From JAAEPI01 sp964352625 (GTDB lineage: Bacteria > Bacteroidota > Bacteroidia > Cytophagales > Cyclobacteriaceae), in contig CAYGSD010000006.1 of the NCBI GenBank assembly GCA_964352625.1, forward strand, positions 163,315 through 227,314: a DNA stretch of 64,000 bases, given 5' to 3'. Of the stretch, positions 27,401-35,406 are shown piece after piece (within the stretch, counting starts at the first letter, position 1; the number at the start of each line of letters is the position of its first letter). The notes below the pieces were generated by a model. That model saw nothing but the letters and a program-made list of their open reading frames with translations. It was not told the origin of the DNA and ran no database searches. The position numbers were made by a program, and so were the translations under genes.

Positions 27401-27497
27401 CCAGTCTTATATACCCCACGGTTCCGATTAGGATAAAGACAATGGCAAACACAATTGCCAGAACGGGTCTCTTGATACTGATTTCGGAGAGTGTCAT
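24423..27497 (-). CDS. RND efflux transporter, HAE1 (AcrB-like) inner-membrane subunit
   Basis: 1024 residues with the usual twelve-helix RND layout: helix 1 at about 10-28, two large periplasmic loops, and helices 2-6 and 8-12. The proton-relay pair is present in LVVDDAIVVMENIYSK (about residues 404-405). The start IKRPVLAIVFAIVFILIG is typical for HAE1 pumps that export drugs, detergents or bile acids. The adaptor gene lies 6 bases upstream. No TolC-type channel gene is in the cluster, so the pump must borrow one from elsewhere. Confidence 0.93.
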   Translation of the reverse strand: MTLSEISIKRPVLAIVFAIVFILIGTVGYIRLGVREYPSVDPPIVTVQTNYPGANAEIIESQITEPLEEQINSIDGVKILRSNSTDGRSTITIEFLPTMDLNDAANDVRDKVSRAVRNLPPDADPPQVNKADADAQTILSITVQSNKRGLLELSQIGNNIFKERLQTIPGVSSIRIWGEKKYAMRLELDPRKMREFNVTPLDIQSALNRQNVELPSGRVEGTETELTVRTIGRLYTPEEFEALIIRQEGSTLIRLKDVGSARLGAETERTILRGNGVIPMVGIALQPQPGSNYIDIVDEAFRRIEIMKKELPEDIQLDVALDRTVSIRKAISEVKFTIVLAFILVLMVIFFFLRNWRTTLIPIVLIPIALIGSFGALYAAGFSINVLSLLGLVLATGLVVDDAIVVMENIYSKIELGMHPMKAAFEGSREVFFAVLATSITLVCVFLPIFFMPGLTGQLFREFAMVVVGAIAISTFITLSLTPMMSSRMLKKSKRENALMRAFGRLINFLTDKYSSSLGLFMHRPWLAFPIVLVMLAIIFWVGSLLKTELAPIEDKSILRIVSTAPEGTSYKAMDNYQLEIMHWMDTLPEKAFLLGVTSPTFRSSTSANSSFVRVTLQEPSTRERSQNEIANEITEELKKATFAKSIVVQEPTIQTSGGGGSLPLQFVIQAPDMERLRAVLPVFMDKVQSSPVFSVSQVDLKFTKPEITVNINRNKALLMGVTVQDVAQTLQMYLSEQRLGYFIKDGKQYFILTEAIREKKDEPMDLNNITVRNREGMMITLDNLVDIDFASRPPSLLRYNRYTSATVDAAPAVGYSLGDGVKEMRAIAAEVLDESFSTELAGSASDFAESSDSTLIIFIFALILVYLTLAAQFESFRDPLTILLTVPLALAGAILTLWLFDQTLNVFSQIGMIVLVGIVTKNGILIVEFANQKRDSGMTLREAATEAASQRFRPILMTSLSTVLGALPIALALGDSSTSRIPMGRAIIGGLLLSLVLTLYVIPALYTYLASKENRVINEEDFQ

Positions 27498-27503
27498 GAC
27501 CTT

Positions 27504-28526
27504 CTATTTTACAGATTGAAAGATCAAATCCATACCGTCTTTCACAGCTAGAAGCCCAGTAGTCAGGACTGTATCTCCTGCAGAAATTCCTGCGGGAACG
27601 TGAACCATATCCGCGGTACGGTTTCCCATTTTTATTACTTTCCTCCTTACCTTTCCGTTTTCACTGACAAAAACAATTTGCTCGTTTATAGATTGAACAA
27701 TTGCTTGTGAAGGGATCAAAAGAGCGTCATTCAAATAGTTAGTAGTGACCAATACCTCAGCAAAAGTGCCAGGCATGACATTCTTCGATGGGTTTTGCAA
27801 AATCGCACGAACATTAATGCTTCGCGTGAGTGGGTCTATAACGGGGTTAATCGCATAAATGCTGGCTTCTAGAGTATCTGTTTGAATCAGGACCTTTACT
27901 GACTTCCCAACCTGAATACTACTCATATGATTTTGGGAAATAGTGAAATCTACTTTGAGTTTGTTCACTTCCGAAAGCGTAGTGATCGTACTACCCTGCG
28001 AGAGAAAGGCGCCTTTACTGAAATCCCTCATACCCAGCCTTCCGGTAAAAGGTGCTGTAATCTTGGCTAAGTCGATATTCACTTTCAATTGCTGGATCTG
28101 AGATTTCAACGTCTCCACTCTCGAAATTGACTGATCAACTTCCTCCTGACTGCTCCCTCCTATTTTGAGTAAAGCGCCCTTCCGTGCTAAATCTTTCTCA
28201 GCAACGTCCAATTCCGCCTTAACACCAATTAATTGGGCTTTCCAGTTTCGATCATCAAGTTGAACCAATAAGTCTCCACTATTCGTTACAGCACCTTCTT
28301 TAAAAAAGATTTCCATCACCTGACCTGCCACGGGAGCCTTTAATTCTACTTGTTCGTTCGCCATCAAATTAGCGGTAGTTACCAACTCATTTTTGAAAGG
28401 CTGTGGAACCACTCGAAACGCTTGAACCTCAATAGAATTGGAGGAAGCCTCCTCTTTGGTTTGGACGTCACATGAGGTCGTAAGAAATAAAAACGAAAGG
28501 ACGAAAACTTGTAATGATTGCTTCAT
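27504..28526 (-). CDS. RND efflux periplasmic adaptor (membrane fusion lipoprotein)
   Basis: 340 residues. The lipobox FLFLTTSC gives Cys19, so the adaptor is lipid-anchored. A lipoyl-like half-motif (ELKAPVAGQVMEIFFKEG) precedes a short coiled-coil hairpin (about 105-145), followed by the second half (LAKITAPFTGRLGMRDFSKGAFL) and beta-barrel and membrane-proximal domains. The short hairpin is usual for adaptors of Bacteroidota RND pumps. It forms an operon with the transporter. Substrate unknown. Confidence 0.9.
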   Translation of the reverse strand: MKQSLQVFVLSFLFLTTSCDVQTKEEASSNSIEVQAFRVVPQPFKNELVTTANLMANEQVELKAPVAGQVMEIFFKEGAVTNSGDLLVQLDDRNWKAQLIGVKAELDVAEKDLARKGALLKIGGSSQEEVDQSISRVETLKSQIQQLKVNIDLAKITAPFTGRLGMRDFSKGAFLSQGSTITTLSEVNKLKVDFTISQNHMSSIQVGKSVKVLIQTDTLEASIYAINPVIDPLTRSINVRAILQNPSKNVMPGTFAEVLVTTNYLNDALLIPSQAIVQSINEQIVFVSENGKVRRKVIKMGNRTADMVHVPAGISAGDTVLTTGLLAVKDGMDLIFQSVK

Positions 28527-28747
28527 TGGTCACCTGATCGGCAATTGATTAAGGAGTTAAACACTAACAATTTCAAACCTGTTCAATCCTGGCCTGAAAA
28601 ATTCACTTCATTAATTTCCGCGCAAATTATCCATAGATTTTGATGGAAATTTGAAGCGCACCAAAAATTCTAATAGAGCCAAAATCAAATTACACTCAAG
28701 ACGCTAAAGTTTCGTTCCTAAGCTCGGTCTTATAGTAACTTTAAAAA

Positions 28748-29650
28748 ATGCGAACTATCCTATTTTCAATTTTGCTTTCCTTTTCTATAGTGGGGAGTGC
28801 TCAGAGTATAATTATTCTTGGAACCACGCAAGATGGCGGTTTCCCGCACATTGGGTGCATGGAGGAGTGCCAACTGGCCTATAAATATCCCGGGATGAAG
28901 AGATATGTGGCAAGTATCGCTATCACCGACAAAGAATCCGGCAAATGGTGGCTTATTGATGCTACACCCGACCTAGACGATCAACTGAAGTTATTTCAAG
29001 ATCTTACTGAGGGGAAATATCCGTATCTGCCAGAAGGAATTTTTCTGACACATGCGCATATTGGTCACTATTCGGGTCTGATGCTTTTGGGCAGAGAAGC
29101 ACTCGGTGTTAAAAAAGTGAAGGTGTACTCCCTACCTAGGATGAAAACATTTTTGGAAACCAATGGCCCCTGGAGCCAGTTGGTTGAGTTAGGCAATATT
29201 CAACTTGAGGAAATAAATGCCGATGTGCCGATTAAAGTCAGTGAAGAAATTGCCATCCTTCCCTTTCTCGTTCCGCATAGAGATGAGTTTTCTGAAACAG
29301 CAGGATACCGGATTGACTTCAAAGAGTCTTCGGCCTTATATATTCCTGATATAGATAAATGGAATAAGTGGGATCGGGATATCGTGAAGCTTGTGAAGCA
29401 AGTCGATCATGCCTTTCTCGATGCTTCCTTTTATGAGGAAGGAGAATTACCGAATCGGGCAATGAGCGAAATACCTCACCCATTTGTGACAGAGACTATG
29501 GCTCTCTTCAATGATGAGCCAAATGAGGTGAGATCAAAAATCAAATTCATTCACTTCAATCACACAAACCCGGTTTTATTTCTGGATAATGCCAGACAAA
29601 AAGCAAAGGAAAAAGGATTCAACATGGCCGAACAAGGGGATATCTACTGA
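28748..29650 (+). CDS. secreted PqqB-like metallo-beta-lactamase-fold hydrolase
   Basis: 300 residues with a signal peptide (about 1-18). The start of the mature protein, IIILGTTQDGGFPHIGC, is the PqqB-like opening. The metal motif reads THAHIGHYSG (about 100), in which the Asp of the usual HxHxDH is Gly; this variation seems normal in this subfamily. Later metal ligands are likely His in VPHRDEF and HFNHTNP. No pqqA, C, D or E gene is near, so a role in pyrroloquinoline quinone synthesis is doubtful. It ends 2 bases before the converging epimerase gene. Confidence 0.78.
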   Translation: MRTILFSILLSFSIVGSAQSIIILGTTQDGGFPHIGCMEECQLAYKYPGMKRYVASIAITDKESGKWWLIDATPDLDDQLKLFQDLTEGKYPYLPEGIFLTHAHIGHYSGLMLLGREALGVKKVKVYSLPRMKTFLETNGPWSQLVELGNIQLEEINADVPIKVSEEIAILPFLVPHRDEFSETAGYRIDFKESSALYIPDIDKWNKWDRDIVKLVKQVDHAFLDASFYEEGELPNRAMSEIPHPFVTETMALFNDEPNEVRSKIKFIHFNHTNPVLFLDNARQKAKEKGFNMAEQGDIY

Positions 29651-29651
29651 A

Positions 29652-30443
29652 TTAGTCCATCTCCCAAATGCTCCTCTTGAATTGATACCCCGTCTTCGTA
29701 AGGAATTTTTCTGAAGACACCTCTTTCCAATCCTTATGACTTGATTGGTCATAACTTGGTTCTTCAAGACCCAGCTTCAAGGACATCTCGGGATAATACG
29801 TTGATTTCACCGGATGCTCTGAACTACAGATGTTGAATACCTCTCCCCAAAAATCTTTCTCGATGATCGTGCAAATAGCCCCAATGCAATCATCCAAATG
29901 CACCAAGTTCACCGGCACATTACCACTTGATAAACCAGTCTTACCGGCAAACCATTTTCCAGGATGCCGGCGGCCATCAATCAGACCACCAAATCTAACA
30001 ACTGTATTCCTGTCAGAGTGAAATTTCTCTTCAGCCTCTAAAAGAGAAATACCCGATCTTGAACTTGCTGATTTGACGGCATCCTCCTCGGTGACTACTC
30101 TATTTGCGTCTGGATATACCCCCGTTGAACTCACAAACAAAACATTGGTGCGCTCCGGCTTGATCCGTTGCAGCACTCTATCCAACTGCTCAAAATACGA
30201 TGACTCAGTATCAGCATTGCTTGGAGGTACGTTAAAAATGAGCACATCAGATTCAAAGAAAACCTCAGACATTTCCTTCCTTTGATTCAAATCAATTAGA
30301 AAAGGTGACATACCAAGAGCTGTGATTTCCACTAATTTCTGTTCACTACGGGAGCTTCCCTTTACATCAAAGCCCTTTCTCACCAGCTCCGCTCCCAGCG
30401 GCATACCCAGCCAACCACATCCCAAAATGCTGATCGTTTTCAT
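29652..30443 (-). CDS. NAD(P)-binding epimerase/reductase (YeeZ-like SDR)
   Basis: 263 residues. The Rossmann nucleotide loop is SILGCGWLGMPLGAELVRKG (about 5-24) and a V(F)VSSTGVYPD segment (about 105) carries the extended-SDR Ser/Tyr region. The single-domain length and the GCGWLG variant fit the YeeZ-like family of sugar-nucleotide-epimerase relatives. No substrate can be assigned. It is divergent from the transglycosylase gene. Confidence 0.78.
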   Translation of the reverse strand: MKTISILGCGWLGMPLGAELVRKGFDVKGSSRSEQKLVEITALGMSPFLIDLNQRKEMSEVFFESDVLIFNVPPSNADTESSYFEQLDRVLQRIKPERTNVLFVSSTGVYPDANRVVTEEDAVKSASSRSGISLLEAEEKFHSDRNTVVRFGGLIDGRRHPGKWFAGKTGLSSGNVPVNLVHLDDCIGAICTIIEKDFWGEVFNICSSEHPVKSTYYPEMSLKLGLEEPSYDQSSHKDWKEVSSEKFLTKTGYQFKRSIWEMD

Positions 30444-30544
30444 TTTCTTATACTTTTATCGTGATCTTTACGGTAATTTATACAGCGCCAGTTCCGACTA
30501 ATTACCCTCGCTAAATACCCAAAGGACTAAGATCTTATCCAAAA

Positions 30545-31279
30545 TTGAGAAAGCTCTTACTTATCACAATCATTCTTATCGTTTCATGGTTCATTTGGCA
30601 GAGGTCAATTCTCCCAAGAGAAGAAATTGACTTACTGAAAAACTGCTACATCAGCTATGAGCTCGACAAGGGACATGTCCAGTACAGGGTGACGGATGAG
30701 CCGCCAGATAGCTGGGTCGACATAGCTGATTTGTCTGCTACCACAGTTCAATCATTGCTGATAAGTGAAGACCCGCATTTCTGGGGACACAATGGAATCA
30801 AATACGACAAGCTATTAGAAGCGATCTTCGAGACTGTTTTTCAGGGTAAAAAAATCAGGGGTCATAGTTCTATCACTCAGCAATTTGCGAAGAACTATTT
30901 TCTAACTCCTGACCGCACACTTAGCAGAAAAATCAAAGAAGCGGTTATAACCTGGGAGCTTGAAAAAGAACTGACCAAACTAAGGCTAGTAGAACTCTAC
31001 TTAAATATTGTTCAGTTTGCAGATGGCACTTATGGGTTGAGCGATGGTGCCTGCTACTACTTCGATAAACCTGCCGCTGATTTGACGCCTATCGAAGCGA
31101 TATATTTATGCTCTCTACTTCCTAACCCAATGGTATTCTCAGAGGGCTACAGGGATGGCGCAACCGCCCACCGTGACAAAGCGGCCATTGATAGAGTGCT
31201 CAAAAGACTGTACAAACAGAAAATCATTTCTTGTGAAGTATATGAAGAGCAGTTGATCACTCCTTTGGTGTTTCATTAG
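30545..31279 (+). CDS. monofunctional peptidoglycan transglycosylase (GT51, MtgA-like)
   Basis: 244 residues. A membrane anchor (about 3-19) is followed by one GT51 domain with ISEDPHFWGHNGIKYD (catalytic Glu and the conserved His-Gly), GHSSITQQFAKNYFL, RKIKEAVITWELEKELTK, and the LVELYLN segment. There is no transpeptidase domain. It should polymerise lipid II at the outer face of the inner membrane. The start is TTG at 30545, because there is no in-frame ATG before the anchor. Its last 23 bases overlap the converging sulfotransferase-like gene. Confidence 0.87.
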   Translation: MRKLLLITIILIVSWFIWQRSILPREEIDLLKNCYISYELDKGHVQYRVTDEPPDSWVDIADLSATTVQSLLISEDPHFWGHNGIKYDKLLEAIFETVFQGKKIRGHSSITQQFAKNYFLTPDRTLSRKIKEAVITWELEKELTKLRLVELYLNIVQFADGTYGLSDGACYYFDKPAADLTPIEAIYLCSLLPNPMVFSEGYRDGATAHRDKAAIDRVLKRLYKQKIISCEVYEEQLITPLVFH

Positions 31280-31904
31280 CTCCCAGCAATTTGCTGTCGG
31301 GGAACTCCTTCCATATTTGGTATTGAGATTCAAACTTCTGAAACAGATGCTCTTCAATATCTATTTCATGAGATAGTCTTTCTCTCTTGGGTGGGAAATC
31401 GTCAAAAGGGATATTTAAAAAATCCCCTAACAAATCCAGCGAATCATATAGCGCTTCGTACTTAATACAGAGAACCGGGTAATTCACTTTGGTCTCTGTC
31501 CAGTTATTGAATTGTCTGAAAACACTCTCAAGCAACAGTTCATCCGACTCACCAAGTAATCGGGTATTATTTAACTTTTTGATGTTAGTCTTAACCAGCC
31601 CTCTACGCTTGACGGATTTGAGAACCTGAAAAGGATCTGAATGCAAATAGACAGCCTTGAAATTTTCTTGATTCACCTGCACGGGCTCTTTGTGATGGGT
31701 TAGTAATGCGGCCAGATAAGGACTTTTAACTTTTACATACTTATCGATATGATCTTTCAGCAAGTTGCTTCCTGCTCCTCCTGTGCTGCACAGCCACACG
31801 TCCACATCCCCCAAGCCTTTTTGAATTAACCGATCCGAAAACGGAATCTGACGAAGCAGATACATTTTCTTTAGCCAAAATGCCATGTTGTATTTCTTCT
31901 CCAT
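31257..31904 (-). CDS. sulfotransferase-like protein A
   Basis: 215 residues, soluble. The phosphate-binding loop reads CSTGGAGSNLLKDHI (about 38-52), in the place of the 5'-PAPS loop, and VYLHSDPFQVLKSVKRRG (about 84-101) fits the 3'-phosphate motif with its Asp/Ser/Arg. It is shorter than most sulfotransferases and its loop is unlike the PRSGTN of its neighbour, so it could be divergent. Its start directly follows the stop of sulfotransferase B; A, B and C form a compact minus-strand operon. Confidence 0.6.
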   Translation of the reverse strand: MEKKYNMAFWLKKMYLLRQIPFSDRLIQKGLGDVDVWLCSTGGAGSNLLKDHIDKYVKVKSPYLAALLTHHKEPVQVNQENFKAVYLHSDPFQVLKSVKRRGLVKTNIKKLNNTRLLGESDELLLESVFRQFNNWTETKVNYPVLCIKYEALYDSLDLLGDFLNIPFDDFPPKRERLSHEIDIEEHLFQKFESQYQIWKEFPDSKLLGANETPKE

Positions 31905-32741
31905 CTAACTTTTTTGTGTGCTATATCTGGCCAAATACGCGTCCCAAAGCTCCGGTGATTTATTCCTAAAGTAGTTGTCAAAGGCCAATTGCTCCTGCTT
32001 AGTCAAATGGCTATCTGCATGGAAATTTTTCTTTGATGTGTCACCAGCTGTCACCGAATGATGCGATGAATGATAGGAGTCAATGGAGCGTGATTGCTGA
32101 TTTTTCAAGTCGCCCACAAAAGACTGAATGTTCGCTTTTTTTGCTCCAAGAAAGTGGCCCAACTTCTTTATCTCCACTTCAGGATTCTCAAGTAAATCCT
32201 CGTAGTACATCAATAATTTTTCTCCTTGAAATTGATGAAAAACATCGACATTCTCCAGATACCAGGCAGGGCGGCTTGTTACTACGTCATTTTCCATGAA
32301 AAGCTTCACATCACCAATTTCCTTGAATAGCTCCAGGTGGTGCCTTATCAGGCATTCTCTATAATCACGCAAAACAAGAATCATCTTTTTGTATCTCAGA
32401 CCATTTCTCATGGCCGAGTGCGCCCGATCCACAGCGTAATCCTTCCCGCTGTGCAATCGCACCTTTCCGGGTGTGGGCTGACCGGTCATTGACTCTATGA
32501 TATACCGAATCCAATTGGTCCCACTTCTTGGAAACGTCACCAGTACAGGCAAATGATAATAGCCTTTTCCGTAGATAAGGTTCTTTCTAGGGAAAAATAG
32601 CAAACGGGAAAAAAGCCTTGTCAAATAGGGAATGAATGTGATCAAACCAACGAACCAGCTCCCTCCACTTCCCTTGCCTCCAAGGTGCTGTCTAAATCGA
32701 ACACGAATGTTCACATGGATGTACTGAAAAAATCTAATCAC
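31905..32741 (-). CDS. sulfotransferase family protein B
   Basis: 278 residues. The 5'-PSB loop is LVTFPRSGTNWIRYII (about 66-81) and the 3'-PB motif is MILVLRDYRECLIRH (about 120-134), both classical for PAPS-dependent sulfotransferases. The N terminus is basic and partly hydrophobic and may hold the enzyme at the membrane. The GTG start overlaps the stop of gene C as GTGA. It probably transfers sulfate from PAPS to a sugar of a surface glycan. Confidence 0.82.
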   Translation of the reverse strand: MIRFFQYIHVNIRVRFRQHLGGKGSGGSWFVGLITFIPYLTRLFSRLLFFPRKNLIYGKGYYHLPVLVTFPRSGTNWIRYIIESMTGQPTPGKVRLHSGKDYAVDRAHSAMRNGLRYKKMILVLRDYRECLIRHHLELFKEIGDVKLFMENDVVTSRPAWYLENVDVFHQFQGEKLLMYYEDLLENPEVEIKKLGHFLGAKKANIQSFVGDLKNQQSRSIDSYHSSHHSVTAGDTSKKNFHADSHLTKQEQLAFDNYFRNKSPELWDAYLARYSTQKS

Positions 32742-33493
32742 AGTAATGTATAACCGAGGTTCAAAACTAGCTCAGCATCTAGTTGATTGTTCACGATTCC
32801 AATAGTTTCAGACGTAAATTTTTCCTTCCACATTTCATCTTGATAGTACGTACGATAATCCTGATAACTCTTTTGATTAGCCGACTTGGTCGATTTCAGA
32901 ATATTCGTCACCTCCTCGTCTTTCATGTCCAGCTCAAATTCCGAAGCTATTCTCCGAATGATTTCATGAGGTTCATTTACCAAATCTTCGTATTTAATCA
33001 GGATACCCTGTGGTTCTTGAGCGAGCTTCTGATATGATCCATTCTTTTGGTTCCAAAGCTCAACGGCAGACACCCGAGTTGTCGAAATATTGTCTCTCCC
33101 CAGTACCATCAAATCCTTTCTGGATAAGAAATCTTCAAACTCACCCAACTCGATTCCCTCGAAATGATGAGGACTTCTGTGAAGGGACACTAACCATGAA
33201 TAAGGATTCTTTACGAGGCACAAAAAGCCCACCTGTTCAAATTTCTTCACATCCTTCAATTCATGGACATCCACTTTTGTATGCTTCCAACCGAGGTTAT
33301 CTTCAAAGGTTTCTTTGAAATACGCATCTCTGGTAGATTCGGAACCTGAGGTAAGTTTCTCTTTGATCTGAATGTGAAATGGAGCCTTTCCTGGAAGCAC
33401 CTTTACCTGAATATTGGCTTTGATCAATTCACTGAGGTAGTTGGTTCCTGTGTTTCTTTCTCCATAAATCTTAACCTCGCGGATTTGTCCCAT
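32738..33493 (-). CDS. sulfotransferase-like protein C
   Basis: 251 residues from the ATG at 33493 (a TTG six codons earlier is less likely). VKIYGERNTGTNYLSELI at the start is the phosphate-binding loop in a variant form, and GFLCLVKNPYSWLVSLHRS matches the 3'-PB motif. It overlaps gene B by 4 bases. It is the first gene of the A-B-C run, which reads away from the glycosyltransferase gene at 33529. Confidence 0.72.
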   Translation of the reverse strand: MGQIREVKIYGERNTGTNYLSELIKANIQVKVLPGKAPFHIQIKEKLTSGSESTRDAYFKETFEDNLGWKHTKVDVHELKDVKKFEQVGFLCLVKNPYSWLVSLHRSPHHFEGIELGEFEDFLSRKDLMVLGRDNISTTRVSAVELWNQKNGSYQKLAQEPQGILIKYEDLVNEPHEIIRRIASEFELDMKDEEVTNILKSTKSANQKSYQDYRTYYQDEMWKEKFTSETIGIVNNQLDAELVLNLGYTLL

Positions 33494-33528
33494 TTCTCGG
33501 AATTTGCACAAAGATGCCTAAATGACTT

Positions 33529-34470
33529 TTAATCAAATTTACCTAACCAGCGATCCTTAAAGTAGCGGATCATGGTGGTGTTATTCCGCTTCTCGGCGAC
33601 ACCACCGCCCCGATTGAACTGGGCCAAACTTGTGCTTACAAACTTGCTTTTGAGTCGTCTTGGATGAAAGCAAAAGCGCTTTCCTGGAAACACCATCTTC
33701 GATACAAGACAGTGAGCACTGATCCAGACATCATCCACAAACCGAGCAGCTTCCGGAGCACCTTCATAATCTTTCAGTTCTCCAAGTCTGAAAAACTTTG
33801 GTTTGACCAAATAACCTGAATAGCCCTGCAAAATATCGATTGAAGTGGCCTCTTTTATTCGCGTAAGTTTGAAAGGCATAGGTGGGATTTGGAAAACATT
33901 CATTCTGAGAGTCACGAAATGACAAACCAAATCATCGGGCACTAGCCATCCACTGCTTGCTATGGCCACCTCCTGATGTTTAGTGGATTTTTCGAAAAAA
34001 TGATCGAGCATTTTTCGTGGATAGATCATGTCATCATCCACCACCAGCACTTTTTGTTCAGGTGCCAAATCTTCTACCGCCGGGATAAGCTTGGTTGCTG
34101 GTCCATAGTCTTCGCAACGAATGATTTCCAAACATTTTAATGACTTCAAATAGTCGGGAATGTTGTATTCCACCCCCTCTCTGTCCGAATAGTTAGGCAA
34201 ATGCAGTCGAATGAGCTGGGGCCTCCTCGTTTGAGCAAGCAAGCTTTTTAAGGTTGTTTGGATATAAGGAAGCCGAGAAGGAATTGTAGTCAGTGAAACA
34301 ATGATATCCGACTTTACTTCATTTCTGGTGCAGAAAAGGTCACATTCCTGAAGGCTCAATCTGGAGAGTCGGAACTCCTCGAACAAATCCAATAGGAAGT
34401 GACGACCTACTAGAAAATTATATACTTTTAACCCAATCAGGAGACTGGCTCCAATGACAATGTACCACAT
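33529..34470 (-). CDS. membrane-anchored glycosyltransferase (GT-A-like)
   Basis: 313 residues. A hydrophobic N-terminal helix (about 2-22) anchors a GT-A-like domain: VSLTTIPSRLPYIQTTLKSL opens the nucleotide-binding region, and VLVVDDDMIYP gives a DDD metal motif near residue 150. The first ATG at 34470 begins the membrane helix; the alternative TTG at 34539 would run into the Stealth gene. The family is not a textbook GT2, but the strand order and the DDD motif support a glycosyltransferase. The start codon lies only 3 bases from that of the divergent gene. Confidence 0.68.
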   Translation of the reverse strand: MWYIVIGASLLIGLKVYNFLVGRHFLLDLFEEFRLSRLSLQECDLFCTRNEVKSDIIVSLTTIPSRLPYIQTTLKSLLAQTRRPQLIRLHLPNYSDREGVEYNIPDYLKSLKCLEIIRCEDYGPATKLIPAVEDLAPEQKVLVVDDDMIYPRKMLDHFFEKSTKHQEVAIASSGWLVPDDLVCHFVTLRMNVFQIPPMPFKLTRIKEATSIDILQGYSGYLVKPKFFRLGELKDYEGAPEAARFVDDVWISAHCLVSKMVFPGKRFCFHPRRLKSKFVSTSLAQFNRGGGVAEKRNNTTMIRYFKDRWLGKFD

Positions 34471-34473
34471 GAA

Positions 34474-35406
34474 ATGAGGCGCAAGATAGATATTGTTTAC
34501 ACGTGGGTCAATGTTAACGATTCCGAATTCACCAAACAACTCGGCGAGTATTTGGATGAGGACACCCCGCCTCAGCAGTCTCGGTTACGGGACATTCACG
34601 ATACCCTGCGATACAGCATTAGATCCATTGAAAAATATGCTCCATGGGTAAACAAAATACATATCGTCACCCAAAGGCCTCAAGTGCCAGATTGGCTAAA
34701 ATCGGTTCATCCTAAGCTTCAGATCGTGCACCATGATGAGTTCATTCCGGCACGGTACCTGCCCACCTACAACCCCCGGGTCATTCAGTCTTTTTTTCAT
34801 GAGATTCCAAATTCATCAGAGCACCTGATATACTTCAATGATGACTATCTATTAGGAAACGACATTTCCGAAGAGGACTTCATCTCTGAAGATGGTAGAC
34901 TGAAGGTCTATGGTTCTATTTTTGGTATTCCTCTTTGGTTTCGGGTATACGCTCAGAAAAATCAAATCAAAGGTTTACCAAGACTTGAGCACACACCCTT
35001 TATTATTTTCAAACCGTGGTGGAAGGAGATGCTAACAATTAAAGAAACAGAGCTAGAGCAAACGCGAAAAAGTCGGTTCAGAGAAAAATCCAATGTTCGG
35101 GTAGACAGATTATACAGGTATTATTTGCTTTCCAAAAAACGTAAAAATATATCGGTGGTTAATTTTCACAATTTGCTTAAAATCAGCATGTTTCATAGAA
35201 TAACCGATGATCTTTCACAGCAAATTCGAGGATTAAATCAGGTATCAACAAGCCGCCCAAAGTTTCTTTGTTTGAATGATGACCAATCCAACGAACCGAA
35301 TATTGAAGTGATCCAACTAATCGAGGGTTTTCTCAAAGAGCATTATAGTGAGCCAAGCTCCTTTGAGAAAATTTCAACTGCATCAACATTACCGAAAGCC
35401 AAATGA
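34474..35406 (+). CDS. Stealth-family polysaccharide phosphotransferase
   Basis: 310 residues with all four Stealth regions in order: CR1 IDIVYTWVNVND at the start, CR2 RDIHDTLRYSIRSIEKYAPWVNKI, CR3 LPTYNPRVIQ with HLIYFNDDYLLGN, and a short CR4 with FLCLNDDQ near the end. The family transfers hexose-1-phosphate to build phosphodiester-linked capsule or surface polysaccharide. The beginning of CR1 directly after the ATG fixes the start. The following glycosyltransferase gene overlaps by 4 bases (ATGA), so the two act together. Confidence 0.9.
   Translation: MRRKIDIVYTWVNVNDSEFTKQLGEYLDEDTPPQQSRLRDIHDTLRYSIRSIEKYAPWVNKIHIVTQRPQVPDWLKSVHPKLQIVHHDEFIPARYLPTYNPRVIQSFFHEIPNSSEHLIYFNDDYLLGNDISEEDFISEDGRLKVYGSIFGIPLWFRVYAQKNQIKGLPRLEHTPFIIFKPWWKEMLTIKETELEQTRKSRFREKSNVRVDRLYRYYLLSKKRKNISVVNFHNLLKISMFHRITDDLSQQIRGLNQVSTSRPKFLCLNDDQSNEPNIEVIQLIEGFLKEHYSEPSSFEKISTASTLPKAK

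Noticed and set aside
28748..29650. Role in pyrroloquinoline quinone synthesis
   Set aside because: A signal peptide is present and no pqq neighbours are seen; only the fold is claimed.
34471..34539. TTG-started extension of the glycosyltransferase
   Set aside because: It overlaps the conserved CR1 region of the Stealth gene on the other strand and adds residues before the membrane anchor without any family support.
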